A stretch of DNA of 64,000 nt from Auanema rhodensis (taxonomy: Eukaryota > Nematoda > Chromadorea > Rhabditida > Rhabditidae), in contig OZ059896.1 of NCBI GenBank assembly GCA_964057225.1, positions 17,186,501 through 17,250,500 on the forward strand, in the 5' to 3' direction. Below, in pieces: positions 23,964-40,404 of this stretch. The notes below the pieces were generated by a model. That model had not been told where the DNA came from and did not search any database. It saw only the letters and a program-made list of their open reading frames with translations. A program made the position numbers and the translations under genes. The first letter of the stretch is position 1. Each line of letters begins with the position of its first letter.

Positions 23964-24844
23964 CTGACATACATCAATAACGGCTATAGTATAGATAGAT
24001 TTTGATGTTGGAACGTTATGATGTACAGTTAGATCCAGCTTTGATTTTCAAAAGAAAACTTTCAATAACGTATGAGGAATACGCTGCAAAATAAAATAAA
24101 TTAAAAGAGGGTAATTGCCTTGTTAGTGAATAGTCATAAAATAGAAAATTTAGAAATCAATAAGAGGGCGTAAGATCAACTTAATAAACTATTATTTTTT
24201 AATTCTCAGAGCAAGAGTTATAGACAGAAAAAAAAGAGCAATATAAATATTAGATATGATAATATATTTGAATTTAAATCGAATTTGTTACGAATTTCGT
24301 CTAATATTCAAAGACAAGCATAGAAAGAAATCTCAAATCGTTTTCTGCCATATGATAAAACAGAATATTTGTTTTTTTCATCTTTTCAAAAGATGTGAGA
24401 GTTATACCCTCAAACAGATGTATACAAATCAAGATCTATACTTCGAAGATCAACATCTAACAGTTTTCAGAACATTTACTGAACAGAAAGAGAAAAAGAG
24501 AGAGAGACTGAATGAATGAAAGAAAACGTTGAACGAATAATTTTGTTAAAACTGTTTAAAACTATTATTTTTCCTATTTTTGTTTCTACTATATGTTGAA
24601 TTACTTTCAAAATAAAAGAGCTGTTGTTGATATACATATATGAATGTTATTAGATCTTGAAATACTGTTTTATTCTCTATTTTTTTTGCAACTTCAATCA
24701 GATATGTATTAAAATATATTTATAATAATTTATTTTGTTTTTAAACATTTTTTCAAAAAATTAATTGATAGCAATACTTTAAAAAAATATTTTTTTCATG
24801 TTTTAATATACATATTATTATAGTTTTTTTTTGCTTATTTTAGC
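23964..24844. other. Spacer downstream of the UGT gene
   Basis: AT-rich. It may contain the 5' end of the orphan membrane-protein transcript (acceptor at about 24085). An open frame at 24256-24519 on + has no recognisable features. No other gene seen. Confidence 0.4.
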
Positions 24845-27800
24845 CTAATTTTTCTTTTCCTTTATCTCAATTTTAAATAAATTCTTCAAAAAACTAATCA
24901 AAACATATATAATGATAACTAAACTTAATATAACTAAAAGGAAAATATCTAAATTATAATATTGAACCAAGGACAGGTGTCTTCCTTTTGACCGGAAATC
25001 AGGAAAATCTTCCGGATGCTCGAAGAGATGAATATAGCGAATTACTTTTTCTTGGGGACTCATTGGTAAGAGCTTTATTTGACGCTGAATTCGTTGAGCA
25101 GATTGCTTGTAGCTGAAAAAAAAATTAATTTTTCATAATAAAAATAATATTTTGATAATAATTACCTTGGATTATTAATGATTTCCCTTAAAGCATGTTC
25201 AAACTTTTTTTCATCCGAAAAATCATGTTTATCAAGACGAATAGCTGAACATAAGGTTAATCATGTGTGTGAATTTTCGTTTTAAGACTTCTTACCATAT
25301 CCACGGCTTTCAGCCACATAAGCATTACGATGCTGATCTGCGAATAATGGAACCATTAGTACAGGAATGCCATTGAAAGCACTTTCTTGTAAACTTCCAG
25401 CACCTCCATGAGTAATGAAGAGAGTAAGACGAGAATCACCTAATAATAGCACATTTACGAATTTCAGTAAAGAATAAAGTTAGATGATGAAGTCATAAGT
25501 TCAATCCTATTACCAAGAATGTCATTCTGAGGCATCCAGGATGTTCTGATGATGTTTGGAGTATTTTCAAAAAGTTCCTTATCTAGATTTGGTTCATACT
25601 TCCAGATAAAGGTCGTATTTGGCATTCTGTGAATCAAATATTAAAAAAGAAGATAAACAAAGAATGAATGTATTACCTCTTAAAGACATTGATAATGCTT
25701 GTTTTCATTGCTAATGACATAGATGATGGAGGGAATATACTTCCAAGAGAGAATAGTACAGTATTAGGACGTAAATCCATGATATCACTCCATTCCTTCA
25801 AATTTAAAAATATTTTTGTTGAAATTGAAAACTAAAATATTATCCTACCTTGTTTAAAGGTTTACTCTTTTCCATTGATAAACCTCCAACATCGATAATA
25901 TGTTGAAGAGATGGACGAGGATAATCTAATACTGGTACGGTATTAACGAATATTAATGGAAGATCAGCAATCATATCCTAAAATTGATATCAACCAGTAA
26001 CATATTTGACAATTTTCTCTAATAAGCTTCATCCCCCTTCACATACCCAGAGTGGAGGAGCATCAGGCATATGCTTCTTCATGTATGCTGCTGTAGGACC
26101 AGAAAATATGTATGATGCTTGCATGCCTTCGTAAGTTTGTCCCAAGTTCTTAATTCGATTCCATAATGAAGTACTGTCTCCTGTTGTTGCAACGAAAGCT
26201 GTAAAATTGAAATGAAAGAGAGAAGGAAAGAATATTCTTTTCAAATCAAATGGTAAATAATAAATTTTTAAATAGTTATTTCTTTTATTTTAGATGATCT
26301 ATACAATACATCAAGGGAATATATGAAACATCTGCACATTTTAAATTCCCTTTCTTTCTTTTTTCATCAAAGATCTCTATTTCTGTCCCTTATGTTGTTG
26401 TTATTTTGTTGTAAAAATTGATCAAACGGTATTTTAAATATCTTCAAGTAGGCCAAATTATAATTAATATAGAAAAAGTTAATATAATCATAATAAACAT
26501 AATTAGACGTTGATCAGATTTTCAAATTTTATAAATATTTTTAGCAAAGCTGTATTCAAAAATGTTTTCATTGTTTCAGTTTTAAACTGAAATTGCCAAG
26601 CTATTCGTCATCAAAATAATCTATTTGAGAGAGACAGGGGCAGTTTTCGAAAAAAATTAAATTTCAAATACTCGTTGCATCAAAAATATCAGAACAAACT
26701 TATTGTTTGAAATCAGAAATAACAAATCATTTTTTCAAACTGTAATAACAAGATAGATCTCATTCCATCACTATACTTCATTACAGTGAAAAATTGATGA
26801 ATTTCTATGTTTTTTTTTAAAAAAATTTCAAAAAAAAATATTTGTTTAGCATGAGGATACGATTAATAGAATCAGAAAATGAGATTTCCCTTTTAGGGGA
26901 GTAAGAAGCAAAAGGTGATTAGTAATATCATTTCTTCCTTAAAAGAACTTTAACTTCGATTGACCTTAACTATAAATTACATTCTATTATCAAATAACTC
27001 TATCCATTTCTGAACTAAACTTAGTAAATGTCAAAACAACCAGTACTATGAAGGAAAAAACTATTTAAATCGTAAAAACTTGAACGAATAAGGCGTAAAA
27101 CTTACTTGGAATAAAGCTGGGTAATATGGGAACAGCCGTAGCATATGCTGTACCATCCATTAAAGTTGTTGAATGAGCACCAACGATTGTTTTTAATCCA
27201 ATTGTATAGAAAATAGCTATAATTATAGTAAAAAAATAAAAAATATGTAAATGGAAATGGAAATAAACTAACGAAATGCTGAATGATCAAATAATTCTGT
27301 AATTCCAATGTCAAAATTTTGTTGTCTTAAATCTTCTAACATAGTTTTATTTGACATAAGATCTGTAACGAAGATTCAAATGAAAACATAAATACTAACT
27401 GCAACTACCTGCGCAGAAAGCTTCCAATAAAGGTTTGAATGATTCAGCACCCTTAAACAGTTATTCTAAAAATTATTCAAAACAAAATATTTAAAACATA
27501 CATGCTTAAGTTGGAATGGGTTCCAAGTTTCTTCCCAAACAAGTTTAGAAACATCTTTTTCAAATTGTAAGAAATTCGTTTGTTCAAGAGTCTCCTTTTT
27601 CATTTCAATCGGATAGATCTTGGTTTTAACACATCCTGATCCACGAACCATCAAATTTTGAATTGGTTGAATAAGAGTCTGACAAGAAAAAATTAATTTT
27701 ATGATAAAAAAATGTACAAAAAATTGAAAACAGTGGTGCTTACCACATCATGACCAGCTTCTGTAAGCGTGTCAGCTAGTCTTCCCATGAATCGCATATG

Positions 27801-27902
27801 GCTATAAGCCAATTTCGGAGAAAAGACAGCAATTTTAAGAGCATTGATGCCAAATATACAGGCTAGTAAACAGCATCCAAACAGTAAAAGTTTTTTACCC
27901 AT
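24845..27902 (-). CDS. UDP-glucuronosyltransferase (UGT)
   Basis: Transfers a sugar from a UDP-sugar to small lipophilic molecules in the ER lumen (detoxification; family knowledge). Twelve exons, 528 residues, phases agree: 27744-27902, 27502-27678, 27409-27451, 27273-27362, 27106-27219, 26047-26198, 25849-25977, 25677-25795, 25514-25626, 25296-25439, 25166-25244, 24845-25112. Signal peptide MGKKLLLFGCCLLACIFGIN, then the usual LKIAVFSPKLAYSHMRFMGR start. The donor-binding signature FITHGGAGSLQESAFNGIPV continues to ADQHRNAYVAE, preceded by TSWMPQNDIL. A C-terminal membrane helix (IFLLVILSLVIIIYVLISFL) ends in a Lys-rich cytosolic tail with KEKKN, close to a dilysine ER-retrieval signal. ATG lies two nt after an acceptor (ttcttag), suggesting trans-splicing. 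One intron is about 0.9 kb (26199-27105). Substrate unknown. Confidence 0.97.
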
Positions 27903-28613
27903 ATCTAAGAATCAAAGAAATATTGAATAAATAATAGAATAGACAGAAATTTCATAAATTATCGTGGTTAATATACTGAACACGATTGAAGGTCACGAAG
28001 AGAAATGCATGTTTCTAGTTGTTTTGTAGTCAAAAGAAAAAGTCGTCTGATAGGCTATACATCAGAAATCCACTGAGAGAAATATACAATAGTACATTGA
28101 AATAGTTCCATATATCATTAAATATAATCAGAGATAGATTGTCATAGAATATACTTTTATCAACGTCTTCTCAAAGAAATATATAGAATACATAATGGTA
28201 AGTGATAAAACATCAGCAACAACTGTTAAAATGAACATTTCTACATACTATGAACTTTGTGTCTGACCAGATGATCAAATAACAAGTTCTTCTAGTCTAG
28301 TTCTTGTTTAATATGTTATGTTTACTAAGGTAATGGAGGTGATCTTATTCTTTTTATACTTCCGTGTGAATGGTGTGTTCTTGTGTGTTCAGTTATCGTT
28401 AATTTTGTGCTTTTGCTAAGCATTTTGAAGCTTCAAGTGTATAAGCTAGAGTTTAGTACATGATAACTACATGTTTGTTTTAGTTTTATTTAAGAAAAAC
28501 ATTATAATAATCAATAAAGAAACATTAGGTAATTGGCAATAATAACATCTAAGAAAGAGAAACAGCAAGATAAGCAAGGCACATGTGCTGATAATATGAG
28601 CTTGATGTGAATT
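27903..28613. other. Spacer between two - strand genes
   Basis: About 710 nt of AT-rich DNA between the stop of the ligand-gated channel and the UGT start. It holds the UGT promoter or trans-splice outron (acceptor at 27905-27906). No gene seen. Confidence 0.5.
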
Positions 28614-31658
<3,045 letters not shown>

Positions 31659-34075
31659 CTAAATTTGAATTATTAAAATTATTGTTTTTGACATTATTTT
31701 CTAAGTTCCCTTCTTATTTTTTTTTAAATAAAAAAAACATAGAAAATAAAGATTATGATGAAGATTTATAATAACAGACCTGGATACTATATATCATTTA
31801 GAAATCTAATTATCTTTGATAAATACATAAGCAAATTGCAAAAATAATTCCAAAACACGATTTTGCTGAAATCATTAGCTATAACGATGAAGATTTAAAT
31901 GAAATATTGTAACGAAAAAAAGTATATACAGACTACTCTAGTATTGAAATTCTAGTTCGACTTCAGATGTGTACCATCGAACTTGAATTCTTTGCTCCGC
32001 CTACGTCCATGAGCGGACATTCTCGAATCAACAAGCTTGGAATTTGAAAGAGAAAACATGGTCATTTTGTTGGGATTTTCGGCAAAAAAATTATCAAATT
32101 ATCCAGAAATTATCGATTATTAACTGTTCGGTTTTAGTACAAATCTTAATCTAAGGTTAGCGAGTAAAATCGATGTGACCAGCTATTTATGAATGATAAT
32201 GAAAGCTGACTGTGTAGTTCTTGAATGGAGATGTCAGGTCCCATTTCTACTGAGGCTGTGTTTGGTTCTCCTCTTCTCGCTCTTTCTATCTGTATATCTC
32301 TCTCTGTCACCATATTTTCCGCTCTCTCTGTTCATCTCTTTTGACTACTATTTCCGTTCTATTGCTACTTTTCCTCCTCTTTAACTTTCTTTATGCTCCT
32401 TTGTCTGATCATCTCAACCTCATCCATAAGCACTGCTTTCTATCAGCTCTTCCAGCTTCTTCCTCCTGTTGCTCATCTTCTGCTCTACTCTTTCGTCCTC
32501 TGTCCGCATCATCCTTAGAAGAACTGCAGATGGCGACCAAACAGAATTTCCTTTATTAACACAAATTCTATCAAATATGGCATCTAAATAAAGTCAATAC
32601 TACGCTACCAGGTTGAGGGGTGAAAAAGTTTGTTAGATCACACATATCGTTAGGCAATTAATTCAATTAATAGAGTAATAAAATCTTTCAACTTTTTTAG
32701 GAAGCAAATTGAAACTGATTCAGGCTATATATTGTTAATATCAACTGTGATCATGTTCCTTTATTCGAAACTTCCTTGATCGATGTACCTCGGATCAGAG
32801 CTTATATCAAACTTTTACCACCACATACACCAAAAAAGTTGAACTGTACCCAAAGAGCTGTCTAAATCAATGGTTCTTGTTGTTATTTTATTGTACCAGA
32901 TCCTATGAATCTTTGATCATTTTCATTTATGAATATGTTGCAGTCTGCTGTGTCTAATGAATTCATGATTCAATTAATAAAACCATTTTTTGTTATGAGA
33001 GAGAGTTGTGGACTCATTAGAAATCAAAAATTATAGATAACAACTCATCGAGTACCGAGATTATCTGCTGCTTTATCAAATTATAAAAATTTTCAAAAGT
33101 AATACTATATATTAAATATGTCATCCAACTAATAATAGCTTAACATTGTAGCTTTTTAAAGAATTGCTCTTAAAACGTATTACCGATATTTTCATAATTT
33201 TTCATATCAAACATGATTAATATTAATAACACATAGAAGTGCCAAAACTGTTTCCAACACACCATATATGTATTTCATCAGTTGCTACGTTAAACATAGC
33301 GTTTATAATGCAAATATAGGCTTATTAAATTATGAAAGCAATTCTAATTCTATTTTGTTTTCAAAAGAAGTAATATATTATTCTTTATTGCTTAATGAAG
33401 AAAGTAAGTTTAACTTTTACCAGAATATTAGCATTTCCCGATTGAGTCATGAGAATTGATGCTTTTTTTTTCTGTCGCTATGTGGATTCGAACATTAGCA
33501 TTAGCATAATCTATCAGATACAATCAATAATATAGTTTGTACATGCTAATGTTCTAAATTTTAAAGAAATATGTTTGAGGAAAACTTATAAATGTGTATG
33601 ATAGTAGTCTTTGTTACACAAAGATCCTCAACTTGCTTATATCTCTTTTGATATTGAAAAGAAAACAATGTCGAATTTTCAATGCATTTTCTCTTTGTTT
33701 GCATAATTTGTTCGATCTATTAGTCATATATGATTTAGATATTCATTTAACCAAATTAAATATTAATTAAAAATAGGAAAAACATGAAATAATGCATTTC
33801 ATTGAGTGGTAATAGAGCGTATGTCGGTTCCTCGCATACTGTGCTTGCAAATACGCAACTGCGTATAGCTTGATTCACGTGAACTTTCCAGACATATTTG
33901 ATTGCTTTCATAAGTTTATTCAAATTTCAGATAATATTCTGCATTTCCTTTACATTTTATGGACAGAGAGTATTTAAGTCAATGTTTTATCTATTCGTTT
34001 TTCTATTAGTTTCCTGTATTCACTTATTTTTTCTCATATTTGTTGTTGTAGAGAAAGATCTTATGTGTTTATGTA
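31659..34075. other. Divergent upstream region of the channel and helicase genes
   Basis: 2.4 kb between divergently transcribed genes. It should contain the missing first exon(s) of the channel. On the - strand, an ATG near 31873 opens MISAKSCFGIIFAICLCIYQ, a good signal peptide, but no canonical donor joins it in phase to 31658; another ATG near 32067 opens MTMFSLSNSKLVDSRM, also out of phase. The 10-bp palindrome TTCACGTGAA at 33874-33883 is about 190 nt upstream of the helicase ATG. CT-rich DNA lies at 32250-32350. Confidence 0.5.
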
Positions 34076-37000
34076 ATGTCGCAAGGAGGGTCTGTGCAGT
34101 TTTCTATGAGCTTAAATAAAGGGACATCTTCAAATGGTGAGCCAAATCAAGAGGGAGAAAATAGTAATTCCCCTGGAAACGGTAATTTCTTTGTATTTTA
34201 TATGTATTGATGTCGTAGTTTAGTTTATACCTCAAATGCTCCCGCAGACGAAAGAGAAGAAGTGAAGAAAGATTCGGAAAGTGCCAAAAAAGATGGGAGA
34301 CTAATTTCTGTTAATGTTCCGACTGGGAAAAATTCTAGGAAGAGAAAGCAGATTTTGTAACTATTTTTTGAAATATCAATAAGATAATGAATTGTTTCAG
34401 GACTGATTTTGATAGCCCCAACTTACTTAATTACTCTGCTTTATCTGCTCAACAAAAAGAAAAAGAACGGTTAGAACGTCTGAAAGCCAAAGATAATGTA
34501 AGTTCTTACTATATTCATTTCTTAACTTATTATCAATTAGGAAAATGACCATCTTGATCAATTCGCTGCTTTACACGCTAGCCAAGATTTTTCTCCTCTT
34601 CCAGTTTTTGATGCAGATGATATAGATGAGGTTAGAAGTTCAAATTTTTAGCTATTGTAACCGAATTAGTTGATTTAGATTACGGGGTTCAATGATAAAT
34701 ATATGTCACAAAATGTTGGCCCGTCAACATCAAGAGCTCAACCTGAGGTAGTAGTTTATTTAAAATCTCTTGTACATGGCTTTTGCTGTTATAGGTTATT
34801 GATCTTTCTAGTGATGATGAAGATGATATTCAGGAAGTAGGAGTTTTTCGCAGAGTTGTGGAACCTAAAACTACTATTGGTATCCTTTTTATTTAATTTT
34901 TTTTCAAAATTAAAATTACAGCCAAAAGACAAAGATGGTTTATGTCAGATAAGGAACGAGTGAGTGATATGATTTATTTTATCAACTTAACTGCTTGATT
35001 TAGGCTGTTCGTGAAACTATGGATCACCAACATCGTATCGAGCAGCAGCGACTCAGGAAGCGGCAAAATGTTGGGGATATAGAGCATTTAGATCTTACTA
35101 GTGGGAAGCTCATCGTTAATAGAGGTTGTTATCTTTTTTTCGCTTTTGAAGTATAATTCGATTTTATAGGCCACCCTCCCCAGGATCCTGATATCGCAGT
35201 AGCTACGCATTTAACTCATGTTTTACAACCTCATCAGCTAGGAGGTATTCGTTTTATGTAAGTTTCTATAATTTGTTTTATTACCTTATTAATACTTAAA
35301 GGTATGACAATGTTGTGGAGTCACTAGATGAGTATAACAATAGTCCTGGGTTTGGTTGTATTCTAGCACATAGTATGGGTCTGGGAAAAACATTACAAGT
35401 AACATCAATGTTTCAACTAACAATTAATGATATATTGTATATTTTTAGGTAATTACTTTTACCGAAATTTTTTTTCGAGCTACTCGAGCTCATAAAGCCC
35501 TCATAATAGTTCCCGTTAATACGCTTCAAAATTGGTGGAATGAATTTGATAAATGGCTACCAAAGTTGGTGAAATTTAACAAATTACTTACTTCTTATTT
35601 ATTTTAGAACTGATGTATCAGGTGCACCTATTCGAAATTTTGAAGTTTTTCTTTTGGGAGATTTAGTAAAGACTTTTGATCAACGAGTAAATTTATTAGG
35701 TAAGTAATACTGTTTTACACTTTATTGTTTTTTCTTTCTTAAGAAAGATGGAATGAAACTGGTGGCGTTTTGTTGATAGGATATGATCTATTCCGACTTT
35801 TAATTCGAGCAACTCAGCCTAAGAAGCCTAGTCGTATGAAAATTAATTTCATCAATGGACAAAAGGTTTTTTTCCTATAAGTTTCTTTATACATTTTTTT
35901 TCTTCCAGGTTAATAGAGATGAGCCTGTTGATGATTACAACAAGGGATATACTAATGACGGTCGCATCAAGTATGAAGCAAATCAAAGTAAGTATCCATC
36001 ATAGTTTTTCTTTTTTTTATTAAATAATAATTTGAGTTGTTCGCCGAGCATTGCTTGATCCCGGACCAAACTTAGTAGTTTGTGATGAAGGACACAAAAT
36101 TAAAAATTTAAATACAGATATATCAACTGCATTGAGTTCTATTAAGACAACGTAAGATTTTGAAAATATTTTGTTCTTCAAATTGAATTGAAATATTTTA
36201 AGAAGAAGAATAGTTTTAACTGGTTATCCGTTGCAAAATAATTTAATGGAGTATTATTGTATGGTTGACTTTGTCCGTCCAAAATATTTGGGAGAAAGAA
36301 AATCATTTTCGCTAATGTTTGAGAGGCCAATAAAGAATGGCCAGTGCGTAGATTCAACTCCAGGTTTGTCCCTTCTTTTTTTCTGGATTTTATTTTTGTT
36401 TTTTAGGGGATGTTAAAGTAGCACTTCAGCGTACTCACGTTTTAGTTGAAATGTTAAAAGGATTTGTTCAAAGGTATTTATATAGTTTATTCTTATTTTT
36501 ATGTTCATCTTTTTCTCAGGAGGACTCATCATTTATTGAAATCTATACTTCCTGTGAGCAAGGAATACGTACTTCTTTTAAGGAAAAGTCCTCTACAACA
36601 TGCACTGTACAGGTATACACCTCATTTTTTTCTTGAAACTTGAGCAGAATATTCTTTTAGAAATTTTTTATTATATGCAAATGCTGAAGTTCAAAAAGGC
36701 GGATCCGTGTTTAATCCTTTGAAGGCTTTCGCAGCCTGTTCTAAGGTTTCTTTACCTACCATGAAGACTTTTTAAAATTCACATTAAAGATTTGGAATCA
36801 CCCGGATGTACTAGCGAGAACAGTAGTTAGAAAAAACAATGATAAGATCAAACAAGAGCAAAAGAAACAACAAGTATCGTTATATTATAAGAATTATTCC
36901 CTTACATATTATAATTTTAGGCCTCATCTCAAGCTGAACAGAGACCTATGACCCTTGCAGATGCTTTCAATCAAAATAATTATGCTCCAGTGACTCATCG

Positions 37001-39363
37001 TACTTTATGGGATGGTCTTGGTTATGCAAACGATTTGTGAGTCTTAAAGTCATCTTTAATTAGAAATAGTTTCCTTATAGAGATATAGCTGATGCTGACG
37101 ACGAGCCTGTTGATAAGCCTAGAAGGCGTTCACGCAAAAATTTGGTTTCCGCTATATTGGATGATTTTGAAGAGGAAGATCAAGGATTAAAGTACGATTG
37201 GGTAAAATGTGGCTTTTTAAATTGTGAACAGATATCCATATTTAAGGCCGAAATTGCTCTACAGCATCACAAACTAGGTCAAATTGAGCATGGATATAAA
37301 ATGAAAATTGCTTTAGATATTATTAACGAAACTACTCGTTTTAACGAAAAAATATTACTGTTCAGGTAATTTCAATCCATATTTTTCAGTGTAAACTGCT
37401 GATTTAGCCAAAACCTTACTGCACTTGATCTGATCGAAGAATATTTATTTAAACGTTATGTAACTACATCTACTTCAACGGAAGAAGAGTTTTGGGTTAA
37501 AAACAAAAATTATTTTCGTAAGTTTTATTTTTTTGTTTTTAACTCATTCACTTCTCCAGGATTGGATGGGTCAACTAACGGTACAGAGAGAGAAAAGTTA
37601 ATAAATAAATTTAATAATGATCCTTCCATTCGTCTTTTCTTGATTTCTACCAGGGCTGGATCATTAGGTATCAATCTGGTATGTTATAAGACTATTTGTT
37701 TCGTTTCACAATTATTATAATTAGGTTTCTGCTAACCGATGTATCATATTGGATGCTTGTTGGAATCCATGTCATGATGCTCAAGCTGTATGCCGTGTTT
37801 ATAGGTATCCGCAGTTGATTGGAAAGCTTCTTAATCATTATTTAAAGATATGGTCAGCAGAAAAAAACGTATATTTATCGATTAGTTATGGATAATTCTA
37901 TGGAAAAGGCTATTTTCAATAGACAAGTCAGTAAGCATGGGTTACAACGTAAGTTTGAAAGCCAGTAAAACTTGTTGTATGGATTGTCGTTTCAGAGCGG
38001 GTAGTAGATGATGCCAAAGTAGAAGCTAATGTTACTCAAAAAGAATTAGAAACTTTGCTGATGTATGACGTAAGTTGAATTGTACTCGAACTATTATATT
38101 TGTTGCTTCATAGGAGTCAAAAGATGTTGTACATTCAGAATGGGATACTTCGCTTTGGAATATTGAAGATCCCATCTTAGCTAGAGTAGTTCAAAGAAAT
38201 AGTAAAATGCTTTCTCAAGTATGTGTTATCTAGTCAACGTATATTTGCAAGCACCCTTTTAGGAACCGTTCCTGCATGAATCACTCATTTTGGAGAAGGA
38301 AGAAGGATTGAGCGAACAAGAAAAACGGGAAGCTCAATTACTCTACGAGAAAGAAAGAGCAGCAGAGGTTTATTATCACATTGGTATGCTTTATCAGTCT
38401 CTTTTTAGGTCTCTGCTCCTTATGAAGTTCTTGACAGACTCCCACCTGCTCCGCGGCAAGTTAGACCTGGTGATCCAATAAACATGTTTGGGTACACTAC
38501 AAGCATTGATAAACTTTTATTTATCTCTTTACTTAAGGTCTATTGTAAATAATGGCATTAATCCGTTACGTCCTACACCTTATCCAAATGAAATAGAGCA
38601 AATTGATTATCGACTGCCAGTAACGTAAGCTATTTCCCCTTTTTCTGATGTATACATATACTTTCTAGTATGAATTCTTCTGGTGGAGGCATAACTATGG
38701 CTGGAGCCATGAATGGTATGACTGACATCAGTAGGCCGTATTTAAGAAATCCTATGTATTCTAATTCAGGACATCCAATGGTTTGTGTTTATGCTTTCTT
38801 TTTACTCATTTCATCATTTAGCTTAATCATCATCCGTTTGATATGAATCAACAGAACGGTTATATCGCTCCTCAGATAGGTAATGACTTTTAATTTGAAA
38901 ATTATTTTTAAAACATTTTTAGATATCTCTAAATGGGTCCCTGGTCTTTTTTTCCCTGGTGCCGAACGTGCATCTGAAGTTATTTCAAGCCGAGCAGGTA
39001 CTATGCAGAGAATTTTACTTGATCGAGGTATGCGTCCCCATTTTTTTCAGTTTTTAACTTGCTCTATTTAGATCATCGTTTACCTCTTGTACAGGATGCT
39101 TCGCAGTATCGTTTTTTACCTAAGGGTTCTGAAGTTATTCTTGTAAGGGCAGGCACAGGAGGTGTTTTCATTAAAACTTCTAATGGTGAAATAGTGAACG
39201 CAGAAGGAACTGTTTTCACAGGGGGTAATATCGAACATATGAATCTTCAATTAATGTTTCCTTTGTAGTTAATCCAGCTCCTGGTTACTTTGCTTCTAAT
39301 TCGCTTCGGTTACCGCCTCCTTTAATAACGAAAAGTGCTCCCGAAGTCATTGATCTTGACTGA
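34076..39363 (+). CDS. SNF2-family helicase, ARIP4/RAD54L2-like
   Basis: Nuclear ATP-dependent chromatin remodeller; ARIP4 is a cofactor of transcription factors in vertebrates (family knowledge). About 36 short exons join into about 1,220 residues. Helicase motifs in order: [14 protein letters not shown] (Walker A), [20 protein letters not shown] (Ia), [11 protein letters not shown] (DEGH, Walker B), [20 protein letters not shown] (III), [26 protein letters not shown] (V) and [20 protein letters not shown] (VI). [10 protein letters not shown] with PVNTLQNW, and the wide spacing of the two lobes, favour ARIP4 over RAD54 or ATRX. The N-terminal tail has [12 protein letters not shown] and the C-terminus ends EVIDLD, both SUMO-interaction-like motifs. 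The start ([10 protein letters not shown]) is the first in-frame ATG; other starts are possible. Most introns are 45-60 nt. Confidence 0.94.
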
Positions 39364-39717
39364 TGTGTGTATGCTCATTTTATATCAAATTTTGATCTCA
39401 ATTTGCTTGTTTAATTCTCATTTAATTTACCTTGATTGCCAGCTGTGTATCACACAACGCAAACCTTTAAAAGGCTTGTGATTTAAAAACATTTGTGCCT
39501 TAGGCCGCTTTGAGTTTATATTTTAGCTTGCATCTCATTACTATTATGTATATATCGAGCGATATATTCATTTCAATATGTATAGATATAATTCATCAAT
39601 TTGTTTCTCCCTTTTTTATTTTTCGTGTATGCCTTAAGCCCAATTAGCATTACGCTGTGATCTCTTTTATTTTGTAGATAGTTTATTAATCTTCTCAGTA
39701 TGAAAATATCTTTTGAA
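39364..39717. other. Convergent 3' intergenic region
   Basis: About 350 nt between the stop codons of two convergent genes, so it holds both 3' UTRs. No other feature seen. Confidence 0.5.
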
Positions 39718-40363
39718 TCAGTGTTTTTTAACTTTTTTTGCATCTGATACGATTTCTTCGTCTTTGGGAAATTGAGATTGAGGGAAAGCGAATTCACAAC
39801 GAACAAGGAAATCAACATCAGAAGTACGGCATCTAAATGAAAATTTCATGAAATAGTGTTCAAAAAATATATAAACATACTTCTTTTCAGTCCACATGAA
39901 GAAATCGGTTTCCTTTTTCTCGATTTTATAGGTTATAGAACCAAAGCATTGTCTATGATTATTAGGGCTTCTTCTAATGAGATAAACTGTATCAGCTTTA
40001 GGACAAAGTAAGTTGCAATATGTTCGATCTTTTCCATTCACATTTTCCTTAAAATAGAGAAATAGTTTCTACACATATGCTGAAAAATACTTCATGACAA
40101 GGATCCAAAGTTACATTCCTAGGAGTGTCATCATTTTCCTTACTAAGCATTTGAATAGTACATGATGATGGGTCAATACCAATAGCACTAGAACGGCAAC
40201 TCAAATATCTCCATTCTGTAAAGATAAAATGAAAAATGATAACAGTATTTGCAAAAAAACTGATTACATAACAAGTTCTGAGTAACTTACGCCAGTGAAC
40301 GCTGTTTTCAGCGGTTATAAGGAAAGGAAGTACAGATAAGAAACACAGAGCATAGCGGATCAT
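39718..40363 (-). CDS. Secreted eight-cysteine orphan protein
   Basis: No family recognised. Four exons in phase: 40291-40363, 40091-40215, 39881-40047, 39718-39832; 159 residues. Signal peptide MIRYALCFLSVLPFLITAEN. The mature part has eight cysteines, which can make four disulphides, in the contexts LSCRS, SSCTI, DPCHE, TYCNL, LLCPK, RQCFG, KKCRT and VRCEF, plus one N-glycosylation sequon (NVT) and a Lys-rich tail. An early W-R-Y-L-S-C and the spacing suggest a small extracellular domain. A TATA box lies 32 nt upstream of the ATG, so the 5' UTR must be very short and the gene probably has a conventional promoter rather than operon expression. Three of the introns are 43-75 nt. Confidence 0.82.
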
Positions 40364-40394
40364 GATTATTATGAAGTTATATCAAAGAAATTTG

Positions 40395-40404
40395 CTTTTA
40401 TATA
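40395..40404 (-). promoter_or_regulatory. TATA box
   Basis: TATATAAAAG on the - strand, about 32-41 nt upstream of the ATG at 40363. Position and sequence suit a core promoter for the secreted eight-cysteine protein with a leader of only a few nucleotides. Confidence 0.6.

Noticed and set aside
31977-32067. - strand frame MTMFSLSNSKLVDSRM as first exon of the channel
   Set aside because: Its donor would leave phase 1, which makes the next exon hit a stop; no signal peptide.
33450-33545. GATTCGAA near 33485, resembling a tRNA B box
   Set aside because: No acceptor stem, A box or anticodon arm can be folded around it.
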